64,000 nt of DNA from Arthrobacter sp. TMP15 (GCF_039529835.1 NZ_CP154262.1:248001-312000), one strand, 5' to 3'. Counted from the stretch's first letter, positions 35,413-45,547 are shown. Notes: a model not told the origin generated them from the sequence alone. Made by a program: numbers and translations.

Positions 35413-36811
35413 TGATTGGCCTTTCTTCCGGGTAGTGGAACAGCTGACGACGCTGACGCAAGGCCAAAGCGGCTGCCAGAGTGATGGAACCGACGCGACC
35501 AAAGAACATCATGGCACTAAGCACGTACTTGCCCGAGGGTGGCAGCTCCCCGCTGAGCCCCGTGCTCAAGCCCACCGTGGCGAATGCCGAAATGGTTTCA
35601 AAAAGTACCCTGTCAAGGCTTTCCCCAGAGATTGCCAACAGCAAACCGCAGGCGATCATTACGAACGTTGCGCCCATCATGATTACTGAAATGGCGACCC
35701 GCATGGTGCCTTGGGGAATGGTACGGCCATAGATTTTTACATCATTATCCCCTCGCGCCTCGGCGACGATCGCTAAGAACATCACGGCCAGTGTAGTGAC
35801 TTTGATACCGCCGGCCGTTGAGGCGGAACCTCCTCCCACAAACATCAGGGCATCGGTGAGCAACATGGTGGAGGAGTGCATGGAATTCATATCCACCAAG
35901 TTGAAACCAAGGGAGCGTGTCATCACCGAAGCAAACAGAGAGTGCGTGATTTTATCTCCCACGCTTAACCCGCCAATGGTGTCCGGATTAGTCCACTCCA
36001 TGGCACCCCACAAAATGGTGCCAGTGAGAAGAAGCATCAAAGAGACCTGAATGGTGAGCTTGGCGTGCAGGGTCCACTTTTTGAAGCGGAATCCGGTGGC
36101 CAGCAGAACCATCAACACTGGGAAACCGAGGCTGCCGATGAACCCGCCAATCATCAGCGGGGTCAGGATCCACAGGTCCGCCTCGTAGGGGACAACTCCG
36201 TCTGAGTGTGGTGTGAAACCAGCATTGTTGAAAGCGGAGATGGAGTAGAAGGCCGCATGCCAGATTGCCTCCGGCAAGGACTCTCCCAAGATGAGAAAGC
36301 GTGGTGCCAGTGCAAGGGCAAGCACCAGTTCAATGGCTACGGAGGTGCTGATAACAATGCGCAGCAGGGTACCAACTTCACCTAGCCGCCCGGCATTCAT
36401 GGCTTCTTGGGCAATAAGTTTCCCACGCACACCGAGGCGCTTGCTCACCATGAGTGACATCAGGGAGGCCAGCGTGAGGATGCCCAGACCACCAACAAAA
36501 ATACCAATCAAAATGACGAGCTGACCAAAAAAAGACCAGTGCAAGGCAGTTGAAACAGTTGTCAGCCCCGTCACGCAGACAGCTGAAGCGGCTGTGAACA
36601 ATGCGTCATGAAAAGCCGTTGGCTGGCCGTCACGGGACGCTGCGGGCAGGCACAACGTTAGGGTGAAGGCAAGGATGACCAGGGCAAAAACAATAAGCGC
36701 CAATCTGGCAGGTGAGCTGTTGGCAACCTTGTCAACAAAGTCGCGGACGCTCACCACAACTCTTAAAGGCCATTGTGGCAGCCGCTGGGAAAGTGTCGAA
36801 TTAGCGCTCAA
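35405..36811 (-). CDS. trkH: TrkH/KtrB-type potassium uptake membrane subunit
   Basis: 468 residues with the multiple membrane-pore-membrane repeats of the Trk/Ktr superfamily. Pore-loop segments are recognisable, for example ASAVCVTGLTTV, FNNAGFTPHSDG, ASVMTRSLGFNLVD and SAFATVGLSTGLSG, each with the selectivity-filter glycine. The N-terminal 30 residues are cytoplasmic and basic. With the TrkA-type gene it forms a complete potassium uptake system, and the two overlap by 8 bases. It is divergent from acuC with only 82 bases between. Confidence 0.93.
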   Translation of the reverse strand: MSANSTLSQRLPQWPLRVVVSVRDFVDKVANSSPARLALIVFALVILAFTLTLCLPAASRDGQPTAFHDALFTAASAVCVTGLTTVSTALHWSFFGQLVILIGIFVGGLGILTLASLMSLMVSKRLGVRGKLIAQEAMNAGRLGEVGTLLRIVISTSVAIELVLALALAPRFLILGESLPEAIWHAAFYSISAFNNAGFTPHSDGVVPYEADLWILTPLMIGGFIGSLGFPVLMVLLATGFRFKKWTLHAKLTIQVSLMLLLTGTILWGAMEWTNPDTIGGLSVGDKITHSLFASVMTRSLGFNLVDMNSMHSSTMLLTDALMFVGGGSASTAGGIKVTTLAVMFLAIVAEARGDNDVKIYGRTIPQGTMRVAISVIMMGATFVMIACGLLLAISGESLDRVLFETISAFATVGLSTGLSGELPPSGKYVLSAMMFFGRVGSITLAAALALRQRRQLFHYPEERPIIG

Positions 36812-36893
36812 CGCTCTATTGCCCCTCCTGCCAGAAACTATTTAGATGCCGCGGATACGGCAATTGTGGCCAGACTTCGGTAGCCTGTGAGGA

Positions 36894-38105
36894 ATGTCAT
36901 CCTTTGTCAGCTCAGGGCCAGTGGCCGTCCCGACAAGCATAGTCTGCGATGCAGCTATGTCTGCGTACAACTTCGGCCCAAATCATCCCATGTCGCCCAA
37001 GCGCCTTGACCTTACTGCCTCGCTGGCGCGAGAGCTGGGGATCTTCGATATGCCACAGGTGGATGTTGTTGAGTCTTACGTGGCCTCTGACGACGAACTG
37101 GCCACCGTACATACCCCTGACTACATTGCGGCGGTGCGCCGGGTTGGAGATGACCCCACACTGACCGATCCTGATCACGGGCTAGGCACCGAAGACGACC
37201 CGGCGTTTGCTGGAATTCATGAAGCCAGTGCACGGCTTGGCGGTGGATCAATAGTGTGCGCCAACGCCCTCATCAGTGGTGCAGTCCCGCGGGCGGTAAA
37301 TTTCGGTGGTGGTATGCACCACGCTTTTCCGGAAAAGGCCAGTGGATTCTGCATTTACAACGACACGGCGTTATCCATCAAGAAGTTGCTGGACTCCGGT
37401 GTTTCTAAAGTTGCCTACATCGACATAGACGCGCACCACGGGGATGGCACCGAACGCATCTTTTGGGATGATCCGCGCGTGCTAACAATTTCACTACATG
37501 AAACAGGCCTGACGCTGTTTCCCGGCACGGGCTTCGCCAACGATCTAGGCGGCCCGCAGGCTGTGGGCTCAGCCGTGAACGTCGCCCTGCCAGCGGGCAC
37601 CTCGGATGCCGGCTGGTTGCGAGCCTTCCACGCCGTGGTACCTCAACTCGTTGAAGCCTTCGGCCCCGAAGTTATAGTCAGCCAGCACGGCTGTGACTCC
37701 CACCGAGACGATGAGCTGACCCACCTAAACACATCGGTAGACGGTCAACGAGAGGCAGCCCTGAGCATCGCCGCCTTGGCCGATAAGGTGTGCGGTGGTC
37801 GCTGGATCGCCACCGGAGGCGGTGGATACAACATTGTCTCCGTGGTGCCACGGGTCTGGTCACATCTGATGGCGATAGTGGCCGGAAAACCGGTACCGCT
37901 GCGCACCCCCGTACCCGAGTCGTGGCGAAACTACGTGGCCGAAAAATACGGCAAAGTCGCTCCGCTGCTGATGGGTGAAGACGCTGATACGTGGTGGCGC
38001 TCATGGGAAGTTGGGTACAACCCATCGGATGCGTTGGATCGCACAGTCATGGCCACCAGAAAAGCCGTTTTTCCCTTGTACGGGCTTGACCCGTGGTTTG
38101 ACTAG
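36894..38105 (+). CDS. acuC: AcuC-type histone deacetylase-family protein
   Basis: 403 residues. Class I deacetylase motifs are present: NFGGGMHHAFPEKASGFCIYND, VAYIDIDAHHGDGTE (zinc-binding Asp and His) and the later GCDSHRDDELTHL and GGGGYN segments. In Bacillus, AcuC deacetylates and activates acetyl-CoA synthetase, so the acsA product at 4.1-6.1 kb (acceptor Lys622) is a plausible substrate; this is inference. GAGGA sits almost against the ATG. It is divergent from trkH. Confidence 0.92.
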   Translation: MSSFVSSGPVAVPTSIVCDAAMSAYNFGPNHPMSPKRLDLTASLARELGIFDMPQVDVVESYVASDDELATVHTPDYIAAVRRVGDDPTLTDPDHGLGTEDDPAFAGIHEASARLGGGSIVCANALISGAVPRAVNFGGGMHHAFPEKASGFCIYNDTALSIKKLLDSGVSKVAYIDIDAHHGDGTERIFWDDPRVLTISLHETGLTLFPGTGFANDLGGPQAVGSAVNVALPAGTSDAGWLRAFHAVVPQLVEAFGPEVIVSQHGCDSHRDDELTHLNTSVDGQREAALSIAALADKVCGGRWIATGGGGYNIVSVVPRVWSHLMAIVAGKPVPLRTPVPESWRNYVAEKYGKVAPLLMGEDADTWWRSWEVGYNPSDALDRTVMATRKAVFPLYGLDPWFD

Positions 38106-38241
38106 TGCCCGCCAGCCTGCGGAATAAATCGCCGAAGTAATCTCTGCAGAACCTAACCAGTTTGGATCATTTTGCACATAGGCACCGGCGGATCTTATCT
38201 TTCAAGATGCTGTGCCGGACATATGTCGTTAGGGTAGTGGA

Positions 38242-39000
38242 ATGGTTGCAGAAAAAGTCTTCGCGGTAATTGCCGAAAGCACCCGCCGGGACATCTTGGC
38301 AGCGCTGGCCCAGGAGAGCAAAGCTGTGGGCCAGCTGGTGGATGAACTCGGGGTTTCGCAGCCAACAGTGTCCAAACACTTGCGTGTTCTGCGTGAGGCC
38401 GGAGTGGTGACTATGCGAGCCCAGGGGCAGAAACGCTTCTACGGCATTAACACCGAGCCCTTGACATTGGTCTCGCTCTGGCTGGAATCGCTCGGCGCAG
38501 GCGCCCCTGACGGCGCCAGCACGAGTTCAGCGGCTGCTCGCGTTTCCGCTTCTGGTGCGCAGCCCGGAAAAGTCGATTACGGCGTTGGGACGGCCCTACC
38601 TGCGGCCCTATCTGAGCTGGTGCCCAAGGCGGCACTCCTTCCGGAGCGAGAAGAGAGGGGGCAGCAGATAGTTAGGCCATCTGTCAGTGCAGCGGCTGTG
38701 AACCGCCAGTCTTCTCATGCCGCTAATGTTCTAGCCACTGAGGCAGCCGCCGGAGCAGACTCAGCCGCCGGAGCGCAGACTGCAAAAAATACTGTCAACG
38801 GCACTGGTGCAACCCCCAGTCAATCTTCGCTTAATGCCGTCCCCAGCTCTTCAGCGCAGGTGGGCGTTGTGCAATCGAGCGAGGCCGACGGCGGTGTGCA
38901 GGGGCAAATTAGCCGCAGCGTAGGCCGAGCGGCGAACAAGGCTGCTGATTTACTGGCGAACCTCCCAGCTCTACCTACATTCAGGCGACGAAAAGACTGA
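38242..39000 (+). CDS. ArsR-type winged-helix regulator with long low-complexity tail
   Basis: 252 residues. The first 85 form an ArsR winged helix (STRRDILAALAQESKAVGQLVDELGVSQPTVSKHLRVLREAGVV) without an obvious metal-binding cysteine pair. The next 165 residues are rich in Ala, Ser, Gln and Val and are probably disordered. A short conserved-looking end reads NKAADLLANLPALPTFRRR. Function of the tail is unknown. It lies between acuC and gdhA in the same orientation; neither is an assured target. Confidence 0.82.
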   Translation: MVAEKVFAVIAESTRRDILAALAQESKAVGQLVDELGVSQPTVSKHLRVLREAGVVTMRAQGQKRFYGINTEPLTLVSLWLESLGAGAPDGASTSSAAARVSASGAQPGKVDYGVGTALPAALSELVPKAALLPEREERGQQIVRPSVSAAAVNRQSSHAANVLATEAAAGADSAAGAQTAKNTVNGTGATPSQSSLNAVPSSSAQVGVVQSSEADGGVQGQISRSVGRAANKAADLLANLPALPTFRRRKD

Positions 39001-39045
39001 AAAGTACCACAGAATGTTCGTCCTGAACTAACAATATACGCATGA

Positions 39046-40503
<1,458 letters not shown>

Positions 40504-40533
40504 GGGCTTTTCTGTACAAAGTCTCTGAACACT

Positions 40534-40571
40534 CGACGGCGCGTCCCGGATCATCCCGGGGCGCGCCGTCG
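40534..40571 (+). terminator. hairpin after gdhA
   Basis: A 10-bp perfect GC-rich arm pair (40534-40543 with 40562-40571) extends inward through a CCCGG/CCGGG pairing. The 3' side runs into a weak T-rich stretch (ATTTATTG). Confidence 0.7.
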
Positions 40572-40620
40572 CAGCATTTATTGCCGAGCTATATATTTGT
40601 ATGTCAGAACACCGTATATG

Positions 40621-40644
40621 GAAACTGAAACTGAAACTGAAACT
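40621..40644 (+). repeat. four tandem GAAACT hexamers
   Basis: Four perfect copies of GAAACT lie between gdhA and the DUF1961 gene. In one frame (40597-40794) they encode Glu-Thr pairs within a 65-codon open frame whose TGA overlaps the ATG of the next gene. That frame has no ribosome binding site or family resemblance I recognise. Confidence 0.85.
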
Positions 40645-40790
40645 GAGAGTCGGAGAATGAGAACCCTGCTGAGCGGCGAGAGTAGTGGCACCGGTGGCCC
40701 CGGTGACGGGGTAGTGGGAGACGGAGCCACCTGTGGCTACTTCGGGACCGAGCCGCTCCGGTGCAGGATTCTGCGTCTCCGGGGACACAA

Positions 40791-41471
40791 ATGAGTGCCT
40801 CCAGCCAACCAGAACGCATCCTGTACAGCAATAAGATGTCGGCTGATTCGTTGGCGGACTGGGTGGGGGAGGGGCCGGTCTCCGTCGCTGATGGCGAGGG
40901 TGGTGCTGTGCTGAGCAGCTATGCGGGCGCGGAGGAACTCGGCAAACAGGCCCACTTCCTCTTGTGGTGTCCGGAAAAATTCCCCGATCACATCCGGATT
41001 TCCTGGGAATACTACCCTCTGGAGGGCCAGGGTCTTGCCATGTTGTTCTTTAGTGCAGAAGGCGAGGAGAATTTGGATTTATTCTCCCCGGAACTCGCCT
41101 CGCGCAAGGGCGTTTATCCGCAGTATCATTCCTCAGATATCAATACGTTGCATGTCTCTTACCATCGGCGAAAATTTGCCTCTGAACGGGCCTTTCGGAC
41201 CTGTAATTTGCGCAAAAGTCCCGGCGCGCACCTGGTTGCCCAAGGGGCAGATCCGCTGCCGCCACCTGAAGAAGCGGACGGTTTTTACCGGATGGAAGTG
41301 TGTAAGGACGGTGCCCGGGTGCGTTTGCGCATCAATAATCTTGTCATTTTTGACTGGATGGACGACGATCCCTCCACAGGGCCGCAGTTAGGCGGCGGTT
41401 ATATAGGGTTTCGGCAGATGGCACCGTTGCGGGCAGCCTATAGAAATCTTGTGGTCACTGAGCTGGGTTGA
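40791..41471 (+). CDS. DUF1961-family protein (YesU-like)
   Basis: 226 residues from ATG 40791; GTG 40761 is an in-frame alternative. It resembles the DUF1961/YesU family, predicted to have a concanavalin-like beta-sandwich related to polysaccharide-active proteins: WEYYPLEGQGLAMLFFSAEG, NTLHVSYHRRK, TCNLRKSPGAHLVAQGADP and GGYIGFRQMAPLRAAYRNL. In Bacillus yesU lies in a rhamnogalacturonan-use cluster. Here it is isolated from sugar genes. There is no signal peptide, so it is probably cytoplasmic. Confidence 0.75.
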   Translation: MSASSQPERILYSNKMSADSLADWVGEGPVSVADGEGGAVLSSYAGAEELGKQAHFLLWCPEKFPDHIRISWEYYPLEGQGLAMLFFSAEGEENLDLFSPELASRKGVYPQYHSSDINTLHVSYHRRKFASERAFRTCNLRKSPGAHLVAQGADPLPPPEEADGFYRMEVCKDGARVRLRINNLVIFDWMDDDPSTGPQLGGGYIGFRQMAPLRAAYRNLVVTELG

Positions 41472-41582
41472 GGGTGCAATCCTTGGATCCGCGTGATTGC
41501 GAGAACCTCCAACCCAAACGCGGTTAGGCTGGTGCTAGTACCGGCAGTAAAGTGGCCGGCCAACGCGCGAGGAGAGTGAATC

Positions 41583-42842
41583 GTGGTCAGTGCAAAGGCG
41601 CCTGAGCATGTGGTTATTGTAGGTGCAGGAATCATTGGGCTGTCCACTGCGTGGTATCTGCAGGAGCACGGCATTAAAGTCACCATCGTTGACCGTGGCG
41701 GTGTGGCCGCAGGTTCCTCGTGGGGAAACGCAGGCTGGATCACTCCGGCACTAACATTGCCGCTGAGCGAGCCAGCCGTGCTGAAATATGGGCTCAAGGC
41801 CATGTTGGATCCGGCATCCCCGCTGTATATTCCGTTTTCCACTGACCCCTCGCTATTGAAATTCCTTCTTGGCTTTGCCCGGAACTGCACTCCAGCGAGA
41901 TGGCGGGCGGCCATGGCAGTCTTTGCCGAAATCGGCCGCACTGGGATAGATGCCTTCGACGAGCTTGCCGCCGGGACGCCTCCGCTGACTGAAACGACTC
42001 ATCCAGCCGAACCGTTCCTGACTGGATTCGCTTCACTGAAGGACCGTGACGCCCTCGTCAAAGAGTTCCACGTGATCCGCGAAACGGGCGGCCAGGTCGA
42101 TTTCAACCTCATCACCGGGGATGAGATCCGGCAGCTGGAACCCACCCTGGGTGCTGGCGTTGTTGCCGGAATAGAAATCCGCAATCAAAAGTTCATTAAC
42201 CCACCTGCGTTTATGGACTCCCTGGCGCAGACTGTGGTGGCCAGAGGCGCCACGCTGGTGAATTCCTTCAACGTTCTTGACGTCCGTGACACCGGCACCG
42301 CAGTGGAAGTGATTGGCTCGGAAGGACGCTCACTTACGGCCGACGCCGTCGTCCTCGCCACAGGTGCGTGGCTGGGTGCCCTTGCGCGTAAATTTGGTGT
42401 GAAAGCCGTGGTTCAGGCTGGTCGCGGCTACAGTTTCACGGTGGTTCCCGAAGCCATGCCCAGTCACCCCATCTACTTTCCGGCGCAGCGTGTTGCTTGC
42501 ACACCCTTGGGGGACAGGTTCAGGGTTGCGGGGATGATGGAGTTTCGCAACGTTGATGCAACCTTGGATCCGCGGCGCATCAAGGCGATCGTGGAGGCCG
42601 CATCTCCCATGTTCACAGGCATTGACTGGGAGAACCGTGCCGAAGAATGGGTGGGGGCGCGGCCGTGCACCACCGACGGTTTCCCATTGGTAGGGGCCAC
42701 AAGGTCTCCACGCGTCCACGTTGCCGGCGGCCACGGTATGTGGGGAATCGCGCTAGGTCCGCTGACGGGCAAAATGATTGCCGCACAAATGACGGCAAAC
42801 ACCCCGCCACCGAGCATGCGCCACTTCAACCCCCTGCGCTAG
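41583..42842 (+). CDS. dadA: D-amino-acid dehydrogenase-like FAD oxidoreductase
   Basis: 419 residues from GTG 41583, preceded by a GGAGAG sequence. The N-terminal FAD motif is HVVIVGAGIIGLSTAWYL, followed by GSSWGNAGWITPA. The C-terminal flavin site reads RPCTTDGFPLVGATR and GGHGMWGIALGP. DadA-type enzymes deaminate D-amino acids to 2-oxo acids and pass electrons to the respiratory chain. The exact substrate is open, since sarcosine- and glycine-oxidase-like relatives share the fold. Confidence 0.85.
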   Translation: MVSAKAPEHVVIVGAGIIGLSTAWYLQEHGIKVTIVDRGGVAAGSSWGNAGWITPALTLPLSEPAVLKYGLKAMLDPASPLYIPFSTDPSLLKFLLGFARNCTPARWRAAMAVFAEIGRTGIDAFDELAAGTPPLTETTHPAEPFLTGFASLKDRDALVKEFHVIRETGGQVDFNLITGDEIRQLEPTLGAGVVAGIEIRNQKFINPPAFMDSLAQTVVARGATLVNSFNVLDVRDTGTAVEVIGSEGRSLTADAVVLATGAWLGALARKFGVKAVVQAGRGYSFTVVPEAMPSHPIYFPAQRVACTPLGDRFRVAGMMEFRNVDATLDPRRIKAIVEAASPMFTGIDWENRAEEWVGARPCTTDGFPLVGATRSPRVHVAGGHGMWGIALGPLTGKMIAAQMTANTPPPSMRHFNPLR

Positions 42843-42847
42843 TACGC

Positions 42848-43536
42848 TCAGTGGGTCCGCACTACCATTTCAGTTCTTGTGGTGGCGGGCCCACGGGCGC
42901 CCAGTTCGGCAAAAGTGGCTTGCGCCCACATCGCGCGCCCTATCCACGCCTCAGCGTCGGCGATGACTGGGTATGCATCCTGCCCCTCTCCCACGCAGTT
43001 GATGTACGTAGCGGGGATGATTTGGGGAGCCTCGGCCGTGCGCACTGCCTCCAGTACGCGCACAAAGGCGCCGCCGTTCTCTAGCGAGCCCAGCACGGCA
43101 GTGCCGTGAACGCTCACGAATCGTTCCATCTGAGAAGGTGCACAGAGCGTCAAGGCGCTTACAACTGTGGCCCCACCCTAGGCGTGATGCTCACTGTGGA
43201 AGTGTCATCGCCTTCGATGTCGTGGGCGCCGTGCAGATCGGTCTCTACGGATTCAACGGCATCCCCGGAGTGAATCCCGGCAATGCTAGGGAACCTCGCG
43301 AGTGGAAGCCAACTTAAACCGCTCCGCGTGTGAGCTCTGCGACGGCGCGTAGCTCCTGGAATTGTGACATGGAGGCAGCTGTTGGCTCTTTGCATATATA
43401 CACCGGCGCCGGCGGCCAGGACAGCGACCCCTAGGGCAGCATGAGTGTGGATAGATATGGCGATGATGAGGCGATCCGGGGCTACCACCGCTGCGAGCAA
43501 TTCAGGTCGGGCAAGATCTGCACATTTGCTGACAGG
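42848..43536 (-). pseudogene. decayed Gfo/Idh/MocA-family oxidoreductase
   Basis: Four fragments in order on the minus strand match one Gfo/Idh/MocA oxidoreductase. Fragment 1, 43536-43390: LIIAISIHTHAALGVAVLAAG, the end of the Rossmann domain. Fragment 2, shifted frame 43391-43314: KEPTAASMSQFQELRAVAEL, ending at a TAA. Fragment 3, 43263-43180: ESVETDLHGAHDIEGDDTST. Fragment 4, another frame 43150-42886: VSVHGTAVLGSLENGGAFVRV then VGEGQDAYPVIAD. The first Rossmann half and roughly 100 central residues are missing. At least two frameshifts, a stop and deletions make it non-functional. Confidence 0.8.
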
Positions 43537-43594
43537 CTGAGGGCTGCTTTGTGACGAAACAGATTTGTTGACCGAATAAATTCGGGAGTATGGT

Positions 43595-43660
43595 GTGTGC
43601 ATGACAAACCGTTGGTATGCGTATTTTTCGTTGGCTCTGGAGGGGCCTGCGTCTAACTGA
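43595..43660 (+). CDS. aromatic leader peptide upstream of DAHP synthase
   Basis: A short frame encodes MCMTNRWYAYFSLALEGPASN from GTG 43595 (GGGAG 6 bases upstream), or 19 residues from ATG 43601. Trp, Tyr, Tyr and Phe codons are clustered at codons 7-11 (W-Y-A-Y-F). It stops 121 bases before aroF and is followed by an antiterminator-like stem and a terminator-like hairpin. This is the layout of ribosome-mediated attenuation. A comparable aromatic leader (aroR) is known upstream of aroF in Corynebacterium. A small palindrome, CCGAAT/ATTCGG (43572-43585), overlaps the ribosome-binding region. Confidence 0.75.
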   Translation: MCMTNRWYAYFSLALEGPASN

Positions 43661-43725
43661 CACGCATCCAATCACCTTCAGAGCCAACAGGACAGAGAAA
43701 TCTTTCTCTGTCCTTCGCTATTTTC
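43631..43725 (+). promoter_or_regulatory. transcription attenuator upstream of aroF
   Basis: Stem 1 pairs 43631-43643, inside the leader coding region, with 43675-43687 (13 bp, one G-U). Stem 2 pairs 43690-43699 with 43704-43713 (10 bp, loop ATCT) and is followed by TTCGCTATTTTC, a terminator-like ending. A CAGAG sequence occurs in the right arm of stem 1 and the left arm of stem 2, so alternative pairings are possible. A ribosome stalled at the aromatic codons would cover the left arm of stem 1. Confidence 0.7.
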
Positions 43726-43781
43726 AAGCGGGTTCCGAAGTGGGGGCTCGCTGCCAGCTCCCACCAAAGGAAATTCTTTCC

Positions 43782-44909
43782 ATGAGCCTTACAGCAGCCA
43801 AAAAAATCCCGGCCACGCCGCACACCACAGCCAACCTGCGTGTCAGCCAATTCACCGCGTTGGTGTCTCCTGCGGAGTTGGCCGCTAAGCTACCGATCGA
43901 CGACTACGCCAGCACCGTCGTCGAACGCGGCCGTGATCAGGTTCGGGCCATCATGAACGGGCTCGATGACAGACTGCTGGTGGTGGTTGGTCCTTGCTCA
44001 ATTCACGACACCGAAGCCGGGCTGGAATACGCTCGCCGGCTCGCCGAAGTGGCTACGGAGCATCAAGCGGACCTGTTGATAGTGATGCGTGCGTACTTTG
44101 AGAAGCCCCGAACCACTGTGGGCTGGAAGGGGCTGATCAACGATCCAGGACTTGATGGCAGCCACGATGTGGCCAGGGGACTTGAGCTGGCGCGTAGTTT
44201 CTTGCTGGAGGTTGCCCGACTGGGCGTGCCTACCGGCACCGAATTCCTTGAACCGATCAGCCCGCAGTACACGGCAGATCTTATCTCCTGGGGCGCCATA
44301 GGGGCCAGGACTGCCGAAAGTCAGATTCACCGCCAACTCTCTTCGGGGCTGTCCATGCCGGTGGGTTTCAAGAACGGGACCGACGGCGGACTTCAAGTGG
44401 CCCTTGACGCGTGCAACGCCGCGTTGGCTGCTCAGTCGTTCTTAGGGATCGACGCCGATGGCCGGGCCGCCCTTGTCAGCACCTCCGGGAACTTGGATGC
44501 GCACATCATCCTGCGTGGTGGGCGCGACGCACCGAATTACCGAAGCGCTGACGTCGCCCAGGCCACGGCGGCTGCGACAACGGCTGGAGTCAATCCACGC
44601 CTGATCATTGATGCCAGTCACGCAAATTCTGGGAAAAGTCACCACCGTCAGGCCCAGGTTGCGTTGGAAATTGGTGCCCAGCTGGAAGCGGGTGACGCCT
44701 CGGCGCACACCATTGCCGGGGTCATGTTGGAGAGCTTTCTTGTAGGCGGAGCCCAGAACCTCAACGTGGAGCAGATTGCCGCCGGCGGTTCAGAGCTGGT
44801 CTACGGGCAGAGCGTCACGGACGCCTGCATGGACTGGGAAGTAACGGCAGAGGTGCTGGCAAAGTTGGCTTACGCCTCCAGTGCACGCCGTACAGAGAAG
44901 AGGGGCTAG
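43782..44909 (+). CDS. aroF: class I 3-deoxy-7-phosphoheptulonate (DAHP) synthase
   Basis: 375 residues from ATG 43782, with AAAGGAAA upstream. It has the AroF/G/H-type motifs LLVVVGPCSIHD, VMRAYFEKPRTTVGWKG, GTEFLEPISPQY, GARTAESQIHRQLSSGLSMPVGFKNGTDG and IIDASHANSGK. The enzyme condenses phosphoenolpyruvate and erythrose 4-phosphate, the first committed step of aromatic biosynthesis. The upstream leader peptide and hairpins suggest attenuation by charged aromatic tRNA. AroQ of the same pathway is encoded at 3.5-4.0 kb. Confidence 0.95.
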   Translation: MSLTAAKKIPATPHTTANLRVSQFTALVSPAELAAKLPIDDYASTVVERGRDQVRAIMNGLDDRLLVVVGPCSIHDTEAGLEYARRLAEVATEHQADLLIVMRAYFEKPRTTVGWKGLINDPGLDGSHDVARGLELARSFLLEVARLGVPTGTEFLEPISPQYTADLISWGAIGARTAESQIHRQLSSGLSMPVGFKNGTDGGLQVALDACNAALAAQSFLGIDADGRAALVSTSGNLDAHIILRGGRDAPNYRSADVAQATAAATTAGVNPRLIIDASHANSGKSHHRQAQVALEIGAQLEAGDASAHTIAGVMLESFLVGGAQNLNVEQIAAGGSELVYGQSVTDACMDWEVTAEVLAKLAYASSARRTEKRG

Positions 44910-44950
44910 CACGCTCTCAGGTCGTCATTTGAGGGAACAGCTTTCACATA

Positions 44951-44994
44951 AGCACCTTCAGCACCTACAGTTAGCTCTAGGAGCGGAAGGTGCT
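44951..44994 (+). terminator. hairpin between aroF and bldC
   Basis: AGCACCTTC (44951-44959) is inverted at 44986-44994 with a 26-base loop. The following sequence is only weakly T-rich, so termination is uncertain. Confidence 0.4.
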
Positions 44995-45045
44995 GTGCTC
45001 CGGCAGCTAGATCTTTTCTAATGGAAATGGATACCGAGGACAGCG

Positions 45046-45282
45046 ATGACGCAGGAGCAGAATTTCTCCAATGTGACCTTTTTGACGGTTCAGGAAGTGG
45101 CCGAGCTCATGCGCGTGTCCAAAATGACCGTCTACCGCATGGTTCATGCTGGAGAACTGCCTGCCGTACGTTTTGGCCGGTCATATCGGGTGCCTGCCAA
45201 CGCAGTTGAGAGCTATTTGCGCTCGGCCGTGGTGGATGGCACAGAGACTCACGGCCCCTCCGGTTCGGCGCATACAGGGTAA
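45046..45282 (+). CDS. bldC: BldC-type MerR-like DNA-binding protein
   Basis: 78 residues; GAGGA lies upstream of the ATG. Almost the whole protein is one winged-helix domain: FLTVQEVAELMRVSKMTVYRMVHAGELPAVRFGRSYRVP. It matches the BldC/excisionase-like group. In Streptomyces BldC binds DNA as head-to-tail oligomers and delays development. In M. tuberculosis the homologue Rv0500A lies next to the bS22 gene, as here. Confidence 0.93.
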   Translation: MTQEQNFSNVTFLTVQEVAELMRVSKMTVYRMVHAGELPAVRFGRSYRVPANAVESYLRSAVVDGTETHGPSGSAHTG

Positions 45283-45395
45283 AGGCGGTACCCTAGGAAA
45301 GATCCATTTTCGGCTAGACCGATTCCTGCGATCGGTCAACCTAATCGTTTACGGCCTCATTCGAGGTTGTTCTATGCAGTTTGTGAGGAACTTTC

Positions 45396-45494
45396 ATGGG
45401 TTCAGTAGTTAAGAAGCGCCGCAAGCGGATGTCCAAGAAGAAGCACCGTAAGCAGCTTCGTAAGACGCGTCACCAGCGTCGTAACAAGAAGTAA
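45396..45494 (+). CDS. 30S ribosomal protein bS22 (AURKAIP1/COX24-domain peptide)
   Basis: A 32-residue, extremely basic peptide starting MGSVVKKRRKRMSKKKHRKQ; GAGGAA lies 6 bases before the ATG. It matches the short AURKAIP1/COX24-domain protein of actinobacteria, found as bS22 on the mycobacterial small subunit (Rv0500B). It is easily missed by gene callers. It follows bldC and ends before a clear terminator. Confidence 0.93.
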   Translation: MGSVVKKRRKRMSKKKHRKQLRKTRHQRRNKK

Positions 45495-45508
45495 AGCTTC
45501 GTCTTCAC

Positions 45509-45547
45509 AAAAATACCCGTTCACCGTTGTGGTGTGCGGGTGTTTTT
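45509..45547 (+). terminator. intrinsic terminator after the bS22 gene
   Basis: An 11-bp stem (45509-45519 with 45537-45547, one G-U pair) has an inner CACC/GGTG pairing and ends in five T. It separates bS22 from the convergent HAD gene. Confidence 0.88.
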
